Below are positions 1 through 7,907 of a DNA stretch of 64,000 nucleotides, in pieces. This stretch comes from SKZT01 sp964478625. GTDB taxonomy: Bacteria; Desulfobacterota; Desulfobacteria; Desulfobacterales; SKZT01. Both the position numbers and the translations under genes were made by a program. The notes under the pieces were generated by a model that did no database searches, was not told the DNA's origin, and saw nothing but the letters and a program-made list of their open reading frames with translations. The stretch lies in the NCBI GenBank assembly GCA_964478625.1, contig CAYZJH010000006.1, positions 37,975 through 101,974 of the forward strand, read 5' to 3'. Each line of letters opens with the position of its first letter. Position 1 is the first letter of the stretch.

Positions 1-215
1 CAACCGAAATTCTAATATCGGGATCCCAGCCTGTTCTGGAATGCAGCAATTGCGGAAGCCGGAATTTAAAAAAACTGCTCTCTGCTCATTCATCCTATTT
101 TGGAAATTCAAAACATAGAGTTCCAGGGCCGAAAGATACCGCCTGCTGCGGTTCAGCTCCGGGGCAGGCGTCAGGTTGCGCCGGTCCGGGAAGCTGCTGT
201 GGAAAAAATTTCTAA
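1..215 (+). CDS. FmdB-like zinc ribbon protein, 3' end only
   Basis: The reading frame beginning at base 3 is open from the window edge to TAA at 213-215, giving about 70 residues of a C-terminus; the start lies outside the window. It contains a C-S-N-C-G-S pair typical of the second half of a CxxC...CxxC zinc ribbon (FmdB/CxxC_CxxC_SSSS type). A low-complexity tail follows, rich in Cys, Gly and Pro and ending in CAGPGSCCGKNF. Small proteins of this type are common in anaerobes beside NifX-like and Mrp/NBP35 genes, and the next gene here is NifX-like. Function is unknown; metal binding is inferred from the cysteines. The first CxxC pair would be upstream and cannot be checked. Confidence 0.6.
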   Translation, partial: TEILISGSQPVLECSNCGSRNLKKLLSAHSSYFGNSKHRVPGPKDTACCGSAPGQASGCAGPGSCCGKNF

Positions 216-249
216 AATCGATAAAGTTTATTGAAAGGGAGGTTCCCTT

Positions 250-717
250 ATGAAAGTAGCCGTCAGTTCGACAGGAAAAGACCTTAATTCCCAGGTCGAT
301 CCCCATTTCGGCAGATGTGGGTTCTATATGATCGTCGAAACAGACGATATGAGTTTTCAAAGCTTTGACAATGAGAACAGGGCTTCAAGCGGAGGAGCAG
401 GGATCCAGGCCGCGGGTTTTTTATCCTCCCAGGGGGTCAAGGCCGTTTTAACCGGCAACTGTGGCCCCAATGCCATGAAAACGTTTTCTGCAGCCGGAGT
501 TCTGGTTTTTACCGGAATTACAGGTACGGTAGCTGAAGCAGTTGAACAGTTTAAGCACGGAAGTCTGACTCCTTCCGTTAAAGCAACCGTTTCAGAAAAA
601 ACAGGTACGAGGCCATTGGAAACGACAGGAAAGGGTATGGCCAAAGACGGCCTAGGCCGATGTGCGGGTGGGACCGGTCGCGGATTGGGCGGAGGCCGCA
701 GGATGGGTGGAAGGTAA
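250..717 (+). CDS. NifX/NifB-type iron-molybdenum cluster-binding protein
   Basis: The 155-residue protein starts MKVAVSSTGKDLNSQVDPHFGRC, the hallmark opening of the dinitrogenase iron-molybdenum cofactor (Nitro_FeMo-Co) domain. The domain covers about residues 1-110, with the conserved VDPHFGRC segment and a later VLTGNCGPNA segment. The family binds or carries iron-sulfur or FeMo-type clusters; most members in non-diazotrophs have no defined role. The last 40 residues are a basic Gly/Arg-rich tail (GRGLGGGRRMGGR). AGGGAGG at about 236-243 is a strong ribosome binding site for the ATG at 250. It lies 35 bases after the zinc ribbon gene and is probably cotranscribed with it. No nif structural genes are in the window, so a role in nitrogen fixation is not implied. 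Confidence 0.85.
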   Translation: MKVAVSSTGKDLNSQVDPHFGRCGFYMIVETDDMSFQSFDNENRASSGGAGIQAAGFLSSQGVKAVLTGNCGPNAMKTFSAAGVLVFTGITGTVAEAVEQFKHGSLTPSVKATVSEKTGTRPLETTGKGMAKDGLGRCAGGTGRGLGGGRRMGGR

Positions 718-739
718 CAAAAAAATATGAAAACCGGAT

Positions 740-1693
740 TCAGCACTTCCTGGGAACGGATCCCTCTTCTTTTAAGTGGGCATAAAATTTGGCAAAATCG
801 ATTTGATAATTGAAATCATCCCGTTCCCGGAACCGCTGACCTTTGATGTCCATGTTTCGGACCAGAATCAATTCTTCGGTAATATTGGATGCCTGAACAA
901 TTTTCATTCCCGAAGGGGCCCAAATACCGCTTCCTCCCCAGAAATAGTCCCCGGTGACCCCATGACGTCCCACCATGTTTGCACCCAGGCTCCACACCTG
1001 ATTGTAGGCAGCTTTGGAAGCATTCATCAGGTCCCAGAGAAAACCATAGTAATGGTCGCTCATGACATTCATGCTCGGATATTCCCGTAGTGCCTCCGAC
1101 CGCCAGTTCGCCATGGTAACGATGGCATCCACATGGTCACGAAACGCATAATTTCTCGACAGTTCCACAAAGCAAAGGTCATAACAGATCAAAAATCCAA
1201 ACCGCCCCCATTTGGTGTCTATGGTCAGGCGTCTGTCCGACCCGCGCCGGAAATAGGGCTGTTCTAGGGGAGGAAGAAACACTTTGTCATAAATATATTT
1301 TTCGTCCCGGTAATCGATACTTTTGCTCAGAATGAATGTGGAATTATAAAACTCACCGTTTTTTTTACGTACGTTATTGTAAAATACATATTCAAGCCCC
1401 TTGCCGTCATCGCAAAGGCTTTCACGGATGCGCCCAAGTGTTGGTGCAATGTTTCCATTTTCACCTTCTTCAAGAAGTTCCTTAACCTCATGACCGTTGT
1501 TCTCATTCCAAACATATCCGGTGACAGTAAGCTCTGGAAAGATCGCCATGTTGGCCCCTTTCTCATGAGCTGTCTGAACCACTTCCTCCATTCGATTCAG
1601 ATTGGTCTTTATGTCTGATGCCAGGTTCAGATTGGCAATCAGAATGCTCGGACAATCTTCCTTGTCGGAAAAATCCCTCTCTACCAGTCGCAT
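740..1693 (-). CDS. Carbon-nitrogen hydrolase (nitrilase superfamily)
   Basis: The 317-residue protein has the nitrilase-superfamily fold with the full Glu-Lys-Cys set: E54 in IFPELTVTGY, K137 in YDKVFLP, and C170 in GFLICYDLCFVE. Such enzymes hydrolyse amides, nitriles or carbamoyl groups through a Cys thioester; the substrate cannot be read from sequence. It is cytoplasmic with no signal peptide. An AGGAGA element about 8 bases before the ATG at 1693 supports the start. It is 39 bases downstream of a LysR gene on the same strand, so it is probably in an operon with, and controlled by, that regulator. Confidence 0.85.
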   Translation of the reverse strand: MRLVERDFSDKEDCPSILIANLNLASDIKTNLNRMEEVVQTAHEKGANMAIFPELTVTGYVWNENNGHEVKELLEEGENGNIAPTLGRIRESLCDDGKGLEYVFYNNVRKKNGEFYNSTFILSKSIDYRDEKYIYDKVFLPPLEQPYFRRGSDRRLTIDTKWGRFGFLICYDLCFVELSRNYAFRDHVDAIVTMANWRSEALREYPSMNVMSDHYYGFLWDLMNASKAAYNQVWSLGANMVGRHGVTGDYFWGGSGIWAPSGMKIVQASNITEELILVRNMDIKGQRFRERDDFNYQIDFAKFYAHLKEEGSVPRKC

Positions 1694-1732
1694 GATGTTT
1701 ATCTCCTAAATGTTGCTGGTTTGGTTGATAGT

Positions 1733-2638
1733 TTAAAAAGGAACAAAAAATGGATAATTTTTTGTAAATTGCAGAAAAGCCCGGGCTGCCGCTGTAATGG
1801 GTACTTTTTCCAGTCTGATCATTTTGAATGTTCTTGACCGGGTCATTTTCGGCACACTCAAAATGATGACCGATCCTTCCCGAACCTCTTTGAATACGGA
1901 CCATTTGGAAACCACCGACAGACCAATGCCGTATTTGACCATTTCGATAGCCAGATTCTGACTTTCGGTGGTCATGACGATAGTGAGTGATCCGGGATCA
2001 ACGGCCATATTCTGAAAAAAAGTGTCGCCAACCCCCGGCATATCCTTTCCTGAGGAAACAAGCACCACAGGGTGTTTGTACAAGTCTTTGGGTAAAATCG
2101 GATTTTTTTCGGCCAAAGGATGATTTTCCGGACCGATCAGGACCACCTCGTCTTCGACAAGTTCTTCTTCAAACCCAAAATTTCCGGGCATCGGCTCCGG
2201 TGTTACGGCAAAATCGATACGGGCATTATTCAGGTCCCGAATCATTTTCTCTGGATCCTGAACCAAAACATGGAGAACCACATCGGTATAGTTAAGGTTG
2301 AATTGATAAAGGAGTTGGGGCAGAAGATCATGCGCAGCCGTGGCATCGGCCCCGATATGCAAAGCCCCTTTCACCTGATGCAGCAATTCAAGAATGTCTT
2401 CGGTTAATTGTGTATATCCGGAAAGAATCCTTTTGGCATGGTGATAGAAAATGGCTCCTGCCGGAGTTGGTCTGACTGCACGGGTATGCCGGTACACCAG
2501 GGGAGTTCCCAAATCCTTTTCAAGACCTTTAATCAGATGACTGATGGCCGACTGGGTCAGGCATTTGGATTCAGCAGCCCTGGAAAAACTTTCATGTTCG
2601 ATGACAGCGCAAAAGACCTGTAATTTGTGATCTTCCAT
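1733..2638 (-). CDS. LysR-family transcriptional regulator
   Basis: The protein has 301 residues, the usual LysR length. Residues 1-60 form the winged helix-turn-helix (FCAVIEHESFSRAAESKCLTQ then AISHLIKGLEKDLG and the TPAG wing). Residues 90-295 are a LysR substrate-binding domain that would sense a small effector. It sits directly upstream of the nitrilase gene on the same strand, unlike the classic divergent LysR arrangement, so it may control its own operon. The upstream side is a long repeat-filled gap, so the operator is probably within the first 100 bases before the start. The effector is unknown. Confidence 0.9.
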   Translation of the reverse strand: MEDHKLQVFCAVIEHESFSRAAESKCLTQSAISHLIKGLEKDLGTPLVYRHTRAVRPTPAGAIFYHHAKRILSGYTQLTEDILELLHQVKGALHIGADATAAHDLLPQLLYQFNLNYTDVVLHVLVQDPEKMIRDLNNARIDFAVTPEPMPGNFGFEEELVEDEVVLIGPENHPLAEKNPILPKDLYKHPVVLVSSGKDMPGVGDTFFQNMAVDPGSLTIVMTTESQNLAIEMVKYGIGLSVVSKWSVFKEVREGSVIILSVPKMTRSRTFKMIRLEKVPITAAARAFLQFTKNYPFFVPF

Positions 2639-2725
2639 AAGCCTCTATTCAGTTTTTTTTTAAATTCCAAAGTAAGCGGCTTTGAAACATAAAAGCTTCC
2701 GACGTCTTTCCAGCGGAACCGGTCC

Positions 2726-2843
2726 CGGGCATGAACCGGGAGCAGGAATCCATTTTTGCAGCTGCACTCCATGGATAGCGCCTGAAGGCTTCACTTCGTG
2801 CCCGGTGTTCTTCGTTATGCCGGACTTGATCCGGCATCCACGA
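2726..2843. repeat. Palindromic intergenic repeat (CCGG / GTCATGCCGG type)
   Basis: This stretch carries CCCGGGCATGAACCGGG near its left end and ATGCCGGACTTGATCCGGCAT near its right end (about 2817-2838), plus the phrase GGCTTCACTTCGTGCCCGG. Related wording recurs at 29099-29199 and 63826-63944. It is a noncoding palindromic repeat family; the boundaries here are approximate. Confidence 0.5.
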
Positions 2844-2922
2844 AAAACAGGTGCCTCAATCCGCATGGATTCCGGTTTCAACCCATTGGCGCCGGGTTAA
2901 GGAATGAAAAAGCTATTTTAAT

Positions 2923-3101
2923 TGTCATTCTGAGGAGGCCAACATGGTACGCGGTTATATGGCACACGATCAGTGGCCGACGAAGAATCTATCCTCCATG
3001 CCGGCACGGTCTCTTGTGTTTAAACTCCAAGTCAGTACCGATGATCCTTCCGGGCTCGGGCAGATAGATTCTTCGGTCGCTAACGCTCCCTCAGAATGAC
3101 A
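2923..3101. repeat. MITE-like element with perfect 13-bp terminal inverted repeats
   Basis: The left end TGTCATTCTGAGG (2923-2935) is the exact reverse complement of CCTCAGAATGACA (3089-3101). Inside lies a second perfect inverted pair, CGAAGAATCT (2981-2990) and AGATTCTTCG (3066-3075). No reading frame is conserved. A diverged second copy lies at 32485-32717, sharing CTTGTGTTTAAACTCCAAGTCAG-type internal sequence. The pattern fits a short non-autonomous transposable element or a large REP-type repeat. No transposase is in the window. Confidence 0.7.
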
Positions 3102-3169
3102 AGTTCCAGGCAAGCTTCCTGAACCCTGAACACCTAATACCTAAAACCCGATCTTTCATGTTTCCGGTT

Positions 3170-3344
3170 CCCGGTTCAGGCCCGGGACAGGCCCCGCCGG
3201 AAAGACAGTACACTATCTCCTAAACACGTGAATACCTAAAACCTTAAACCTAATACCTTATACCTTATACCTCACACCTGAAACCTTTCCTTCCTGAACA
3301 CTGGATCCCGACTCCCGGTTCAGGCCCGGGACAGGCCCCGCCGG
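3170..3344. repeat. 31-bp direct repeat pair flanking low-complexity sequence
   Basis: The same 31 bases, beginning CCCGGTTCAGGCCCGGGACA and ending GGCCCCGCCGG, occur at 3170-3200 and 3314-3344. Between them is a run of short ACCT-containing units (CCTAATACC, CCTTATACC, CCTCACACC). No coding potential is seen. Confidence 0.6.
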
Positions 3345-3567
3345 GATGACGGCATAAAATCGTGCCGGGATAGCCATACGATCAGCCGCAATAACGTCAA
3401 AATAAACCGAGAGCACCTGATACCAGGCACTTATGAGATTTTTGGACAATCAAGAAACAATATACCATGAAAATATTTCATGCGAAATAGTAAAAAAATG
3501 AATTTGATTTCATAGAGGATGGGATGATAGAAATTTGACCTTGAAAACAAAGAAGGAGACCCGTCTG

Positions 3568-4335
3568 ATGAGTGGTGATCATAAGAAAATAATCCGGATC
3601 GCTTCCACCACCAGTGTCCAGAATTCGGGCCTGATGGATGTTTTGATACCTGAGTATGAAAAAAACACCTGTTATCCTGTGTGTGTGGAACTGAAAGCGG
3701 TCGGTACCGGAAAAGCGATTCGTCTGGCCAAAAAAGGTCAGGCGGATCTGATTTTTGTCCATGATCCGTTCAGGGAAGAAAAATTTGTGGCCACGGGTTA
3801 TGGGGTCAACCGCAGGACTGTCATGTACAATGAATTTTTGATCATCGGGCCTGAAAACGATCCTGCCCATATCAGGCAGGCCTCAAGTGCTGAGGAGGCA
3901 TTTGAAGCCATTGCGAAAAAATCAGCCCCTTTTGTTTCCCGGGGAGATGATTCCGGAACCAACTTCAGGGAGATGGATTTGTGGGAGGACATCGGAATCA
4001 ATCCTGTGGGGAAAGGATGGTATTTCGTAACAGGAGCCGGTATGGGGCAAACATTGCTGGCGGCCAACAATAAAAAAGCATACACCCTGGTGGACAGCGG
4101 CACTTTCCTTTTCTGTCAAAAGCAGATCGGCCTTTTGGAACTTTTCAGAAACGATCCGATCCTGAAAAATGATTACAGCCTGATTGCAGTCAATCCTGCG
4201 AATGATCCGGAAGTAAACTATCGTGAAAGCATGGATTTTATCGCTTTTGCCACCTCGCCGGAAGGTCAGAAAGTCATTGCCGGATATACTCGCGACGGTG
4301 TTGTCTTATTTAATCCGGCGGCGGTCCCAGTTTGA
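3568..4335 (+). CDS. Tungstate-binding protein paralogue without signal peptide
   Basis: This is a PBP-like tungstate/molybdate-binding protein of about 255 residues, paralogous to the next gene. It has the oxyanion motifs IASTTSVQNSGL near the N-terminus and SRGDDSGT mid-protein. I place the start at ATG 3568 because AAGGAG (3553-3558) precedes it; a TTG at 3535 would add 11 residues. Either way the N-terminus is polar (MSGDHKKIIRIAST) with no hydrophobic leader, and an in-frame stop at 3505-3507 rules out an upstream one. It should therefore stay in the cytoplasm unless exported unusually. It is 154 bases before tupA in the same direction. A cytoplasmic tungstate sensor or store, or a decaying duplicate, are both possible. 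Confidence 0.8.
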   Translation: MSGDHKKIIRIASTTSVQNSGLMDVLIPEYEKNTCYPVCVELKAVGTGKAIRLAKKGQADLIFVHDPFREEKFVATGYGVNRRTVMYNEFLIIGPENDPAHIRQASSAEEAFEAIAKKSAPFVSRGDDSGTNFREMDLWEDIGINPVGKGWYFVTGAGMGQTLLAANNKKAYTLVDSGTFLFCQKQIGLLELFRNDPILKNDYSLIAVNPANDPEVNYRESMDFIAFATSPEGQKVIAGYTRDGVVLFNPAAVPV

Positions 4336-4489
4336 CCCCATCCTTCGTACCGTGGAAAGAAATCATAGGGTTTCCTGAAAAAAAACAGGTCGTCTATTTT
4401 TCAAACCACCCGTGTTCAAGGTAAAGGAGTGGTTCCGGACTGTTGGATCGCCTTTTTGAACACCGACCACTTTTTTTAAATAAGGAGAA

Positions 4490-5308
4490 ATGAAGATGAG
4501 AAGATTTTTCAGGTTTGGAAGTGTTGGATGTTTTCTGATTCTGCTGGTCTCGGGAACGGTTTATGCCGACAGTATCATTTGTGCTTCCACCACCAGCACG
4601 GAAAATTCCGGATTGTTCGGCCACATTTTGCCGATGTTTGAAAAAGAGACGGGTATCGCAGTCAAAGTGGTGGCCCGGGGAACCGGTGCAGCCATTGAAA
4701 TGGGGCGTCGAGGGGATGCGGATGTGGTGTTTGTGCATGCCAGGGAACAGGAATTGCAAGCGGTGGCCGAAGGGTTTTTTGTGAATCGCCATGATGTCAT
4801 GTACAATGATTTTGTCATTATCGGTCCACCTGATGACCCGGCTTCCATTAAAGGGGTGGTTTCCGTGGTGGAAGGTTTTAAAAAAATTGCCGACCAACAG
4901 GCTTCCTATGTATCCCGGGGGGATCAATCCGGCACTCACACCAAAGAGCTTGCCATATGGAAACAGGCGGGTATTCATCCGACCGGACAGAAATGGTACC
5001 TGGAGGTGGGCCAGGGAATGGAAAAAACCCAACGGATCGGAAATGAAAAACGGGCCTATGTTCTGACCGACCGGGGAACCTGGCTGGCCACAAAAGATCA
5101 ACTGGAAATGGACATTCTTCTGGAAGGCGATCCGGCTCTGTTCAATCAGTATGGCATTATGGCGGTTAATCCCGAAAAACATGCTCATGTGAAATATGAT
5201 CAAGCCATGAAGTTTATCGACTGGATCATTTCCGACAAAGGTCAGGCAGCCATTGACAGCTTCAGGGACAAGCAGGGCAATCCCTTGTTTGTCCCAAATG
5301 CGAAATAA
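4490..5308 (+). CDS. tupA: Tungstate ABC transporter substrate-binding protein TupA
   Basis: The 272-residue protein has a Sec signal peptide: basic MKMRRFFRF, a hydrophobic stretch GCFLILLVSGTV, and a probable cut after YADS-region Ala. The mature part begins IICASTTSTENSGLF and carries SRGDQSGT, the TTS and SRGDxSGT motifs of TupA/WtpA-type oxyanion binders. It captures tungstate in the periplasm and delivers it to TupB. AAGGAG lies just before the ATG. It is followed after 8 bases by the permease gene. Tungstate supply fits an anaerobe using tungsten aldehyde oxidoreductases or formate dehydrogenases. Molybdate specificity cannot be excluded from sequence. Confidence 0.9.
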   Translation: MKMRRFFRFGSVGCFLILLVSGTVYADSIICASTTSTENSGLFGHILPMFEKETGIAVKVVARGTGAAIEMGRRGDADVVFVHAREQELQAVAEGFFVNRHDVMYNDFVIIGPPDDPASIKGVVSVVEGFKKIADQQASYVSRGDQSGTHTKELAIWKQAGIHPTGQKWYLEVGQGMEKTQRIGNEKRAYVLTDRGTWLATKDQLEMDILLEGDPALFNQYGIMAVNPEKHAHVKYDQAMKFIDWIISDKGQAAIDSFRDKQGNPLFVPNAK

Positions 5309-5316
5309 AAAACACC

Positions 5317-6021
5317 ATGGGATTTGTTATTGAGAGTTTTCACAACGCGTTGATTCTCATTTTCCGTCTGGATCCGGAACTGTTGAGCATTATGGTGCTG
5401 TCGCTAAAAGTATCCGGATCAGCGCTTTTGCTGGCCACCATTTTGGGAGTTCCGCCAGCGGCACTTTTCGGGTTGACCCGGATACCTCTGAAAGGATTTT
5501 TTTTAAACCTGATGAACACCTGCATGGGACTTCCTCCGGTGGTGGTAGGGCTTTTTATCTACCTGATGCTTTCCCGAAGCGGTCCACTGGGATTTATGGG
5601 GCTTCTCTATACGCCGACAGCCATGATTATTGCCCAATTTGTCCTTGCCTGGCCCATTATCGTGGCACTATGCCATTCCGCCATCGTAAGCGTGGACCCG
5701 GTAATCCGTCAGGCAGCCGTCACCCTGGGAGCGACCCAAAGACAGGCATCCCTTACGGTGATTGTCGAAGCCCGTTATGGCATTATTTCAGCAATTATTG
5801 CGGGATTCGGCCGACTGATGGCCGAGGTGGGAGCCATCTTAATTGTCGGAGGAAACATTGCAGGGTATACAAGGGTCATGACAACAACGATCGCTCTGGA
5901 AGCCGACAAGGGAAACTTTGAGCTTGCGCTGGCCCTTGGAATTATTCTACTGGCAATGGCTTTAATGATCAACTCGTTGCTGCTTGTTTTCCAGCGAAGA
6001 GGATTTGCCGAAAAATCATGA
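5317..6021 (+). CDS. tupB: Tungstate ABC transporter permease TupB
   Basis: The 234-residue membrane protein has about five or six hydrophobic segments and an MetI-like permease fold. The cytoplasmic EAA-type loop is recognisable in VIRQAAVTLGATQRQASLTVIVEARYGIISAIIAGFGRLMAEVGA (about residues 127-172), which contacts the ATPase. It forms the channel through which tungstate crosses the inner membrane. Its last four bases overlap the start of tupC (ATGA), a sign of translational coupling. Length and gene order match TupB of TupABC. Confidence 0.9.
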   Translation: MGFVIESFHNALILIFRLDPELLSIMVLSLKVSGSALLLATILGVPPAALFGLTRIPLKGFFLNLMNTCMGLPPVVVGLFIYLMLSRSGPLGFMGLLYTPTAMIIAQFVLAWPIIVALCHSAIVSVDPVIRQAAVTLGATQRQASLTVIVEARYGIISAIIAGFGRLMAEVGAILIVGGNIAGYTRVMTTTIALEADKGNFELALALGIILLAMALMINSLLLVFQRRGFAEKS

Positions 6022-6668
6022 GTATCATTTTAGAAATTGAAAATATCACCAAGACTTATAACGGCAAACCGGTTCTCAAAAACTGTTCTTTCAGGTTTGA
6101 TCGGAAGGGGATTTATGTTTTACGGGGGTCCAACGGCACCGGCAAATCCACATTGCTCAGGATATGTGCGATGCTTGAGAGGCCTGATGAGGGTACTATC
6201 TCATATTATTCAAACGGTGAGCGGTTGCCGAAAAATATCGGCCTTCAAAGACAGATCAGCCTGGTACTACCGAAAGTAGGCGTATTTAACCGAAGTGTCG
6301 CCGCCAATGTGGCGTATCCCCTTAAATTAAGGCATATTCCACGGGATGAGACAGCCGGGCGGGTGGCTAAAATACTTGAACTGGTGGGATTGTCCCATAA
6401 AAAAAATCAGCCGGCTCTGACCCTTTCAAGCGGTGAGACCCAGCGAATGGGGATGGCCCGGGCTCTGGTGATCGAACCTGAAATTCTTTTCCTCGATGAA
6501 CCCACGGCTTCCATTGATGACCAAAATACCCTGATCATTGAGAATCTTTTAAAAACTCTGAAACAAAACGGCCGCACAACCATTATCATGACCACCCATG
6601 ACACAGTACAGGCCGGCCGGGTGGGCGATTATGTCCTGTGGCTCAAAAACGGACAAATCACGACGTAA
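6018..6668 (+). CDS. tupC: Tungstate ABC transporter ATP-binding protein TupC
   Basis: The 216-residue ABC ATPase has a Walker A LRGSNGTGKSTLLRI (about 33-47), signature LSSGETQRMGMARAL (about 136-150), Walker B EILFLDEPTASID and H-loop MTTHD. It powers the TupB permease from the cytoplasmic side. Note the signature reads LSSGE rather than LSGGQ, a common variant in this family. It overlaps tupB by 4 bases and closes the operon; the next gene is convergent. Confidence 0.9.
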   Translation: MSIILEIENITKTYNGKPVLKNCSFRFDRKGIYVLRGSNGTGKSTLLRICAMLERPDEGTISYYSNGERLPKNIGLQRQISLVLPKVGVFNRSVAANVAYPLKLRHIPRDETAGRVAKILELVGLSHKKNQPALTLSSGETQRMGMARALVIEPEILFLDEPTASIDDQNTLIIENLLKTLKQNGRTTIIMTTHDTVQAGRVGDYVLWLKNGQITT

Positions 6669-6749
6669 TTTGGAAAACAAGACAGAATCAATTCCCCCGG
6701 ATGATCCGCAGCACCAGATTGGATCCTGTCCTGGTTTTGATATGAACCT

Positions 6750-7907
6750 TCATGAAAGACGGGTCTTGTAGTCTTCATAACCAAAACTTCGAACCACAGA
6801 GAATCGACCGGATTCAGGCCGATATCGCGCGATGGATGGAAGATTCACTCCATTGAATGTGGTGGTTTTGACCATGCTGTAAATGGCCATATCCAGAAAT
6901 GCCAGTCGGTCGCCGGGTTTCAATGGACTGTCAAAGGAATATTCACCGATCACATCCCCTGCCAGGCATGATTTTCCCGCCAACCGACAGGTCCACTGTT
7001 TTTCACCGGCAAGGCCGGCCCCGATGATTTCAGGGCGGTAGGGCATTTCAAGCACATCCGGCATGTGGCACGACGCGGAAGTGTCCAGAATAGCCACCGG
7101 CATATCGGCGGTGATTATATCCAACACCGTGCTGACAAGAATACCGGCATTCAAAGCGACCGCCTCACCGGGTTCAAGATAGACCTGGACGTCATATCGA
7201 TGGCGGATCCGGTCGATACAGCGGCACAGACGGTCGATATCATAATCGTTTCGGGTGATATGATGGCCGCCTCCCATATTGAGCCATTTCATTTTCAGGA
7301 TATGGGTTCCGAATTTTTTTTCAACCACCTCTAGAGTGCGATCAAGGGCATCGGCATTCTGCTGGCAGAGGGTGTGAAAGTGAAGTCCGGTGATATTGTC
7401 CAGGGAATCGGGTTCAAATTGCCCTATCCGAACCCCCAATCTGGATCCGACGGAACAGGGATCATAAATGGGGACGGTCCCTTCGGAATGTTCCGGATTG
7501 ATTCGAATTCCCATCTGAATGGGTCTTTCTGATTTCGATATTACAGGGCAAAACCGGCGATACTGATCAAACGAGTTAAATATGATATGGTCTGCAACCT
7601 CGACAAGCGCTTCCATTTCCGAATCCGAATAAGCCGGAGAGAAGACATGCACCTGTTTTCCGAATTCTTCGCGACCCAGCCGGGCCTCATGAATGCCACT
7701 GGCGCAAGTTCCATGCAATACCGGTCGTATCAACGGAAAAAGGCTGAACATGGCAAAGCCTTTCAACGCCAGTAAGATTTTTGCACCGGTACGCTGCTGG
7801 ACGGAATTTAAAATACGCAGGTTTTTTTCGATCAGGGATTCATCCACCACAAAGCATGGGGATGGAACACGGTCCAGGTTTAACCGTTCCAGATAATTTC
7901 GGTCCAT
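6750..7907 (-). CDS. nspC: Carboxynorspermidine decarboxylase
   Basis: This is a PLP-dependent fold III decarboxylase (alanine-racemase barrel) that removes CO2 from carboxynorspermidine or carboxyspermidine. The ATG at 7907 gives MDRNYLERLNLDRVPSPCFVVDE and about 385 residues, the usual NspC length; the frame is open 27 codons further but that part overlaps the upstream gene. Motifs include the PLP lysine in KILLALKGFAMF (about 50), HFHTLCQQN, LNMGGGHHITR and YLEPGEAV. The start overlaps the dehydrogenase gene by 28 bases, indicating tight coupling. Together they convert aspartate semialdehyde plus 1,3-diaminopropane or putrescine to norspermidine or spermidine. Confidence 0.92.
   Translation of the reverse strand: MDRNYLERLNLDRVPSPCFVVDESLIEKNLRILNSVQQRTGAKILLALKGFAMFSLFPLIRPVLHGTCASGIHEARLGREEFGKQVHVFSPAYSDSEMEALVEVADHIIFNSFDQYRRFCPVISKSERPIQMGIRINPEHSEGTVPIYDPCSVGSRLGVRIGQFEPDSLDNITGLHFHTLCQQNADALDRTLEVVEKKFGTHILKMKWLNMGGGHHITRNDYDIDRLCRCIDRIRHRYDVQVYLEPGEAVALNAGILVSTVLDIITADMPVAILDTSASCHMPDVLEMPYRPEIIGAGLAGEKQWTCRLAGKSCLAGDVIGEYSFDSPLKPGDRLAFLDMAIYSMVKTTTFNGVNLPSIARYRPESGRFSVVRSFGYEDYKTRLS

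Larger units (their letters stand above)
2639..3567. other. Repeat-rich intergenic gap, no gene
   Basis: These 0.93 kb between a minus-strand LysR gene and the plus-strand tungstate operon hold no convincing gene; the open frames are short and lack family features. The gap is a patchwork of repeats: a palindromic unit around 2726-2843, a 179-base element with terminal inverted repeats at 2923-3101, a 31-base perfect direct repeat, and a low-complexity run of CCTAATACCT/CCTTATACCT-like units about 3130-3285. The last 80 bases should carry the promoter of the tungstate operon, but I could not assign -35/-10 boxes. Confidence 0.6.

Noticed and set aside
3130..3285. CRISPR array in the ACCT-rich region
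   Set aside because: Units are 8-10 bases and irregular, with no 25-40 base repeats separated by unique spacers.
3480..3567. Molybdenum/tungsten cofactor riboswitch before the tungstate operon
   Set aside because: No matching stems or conserved sequence could be seen; the region is short and AT-rich.
4394..5203. Long minus-strand frame of 269 codons
   Set aside because: It is antisense to tupA and has no recognisable protein features.
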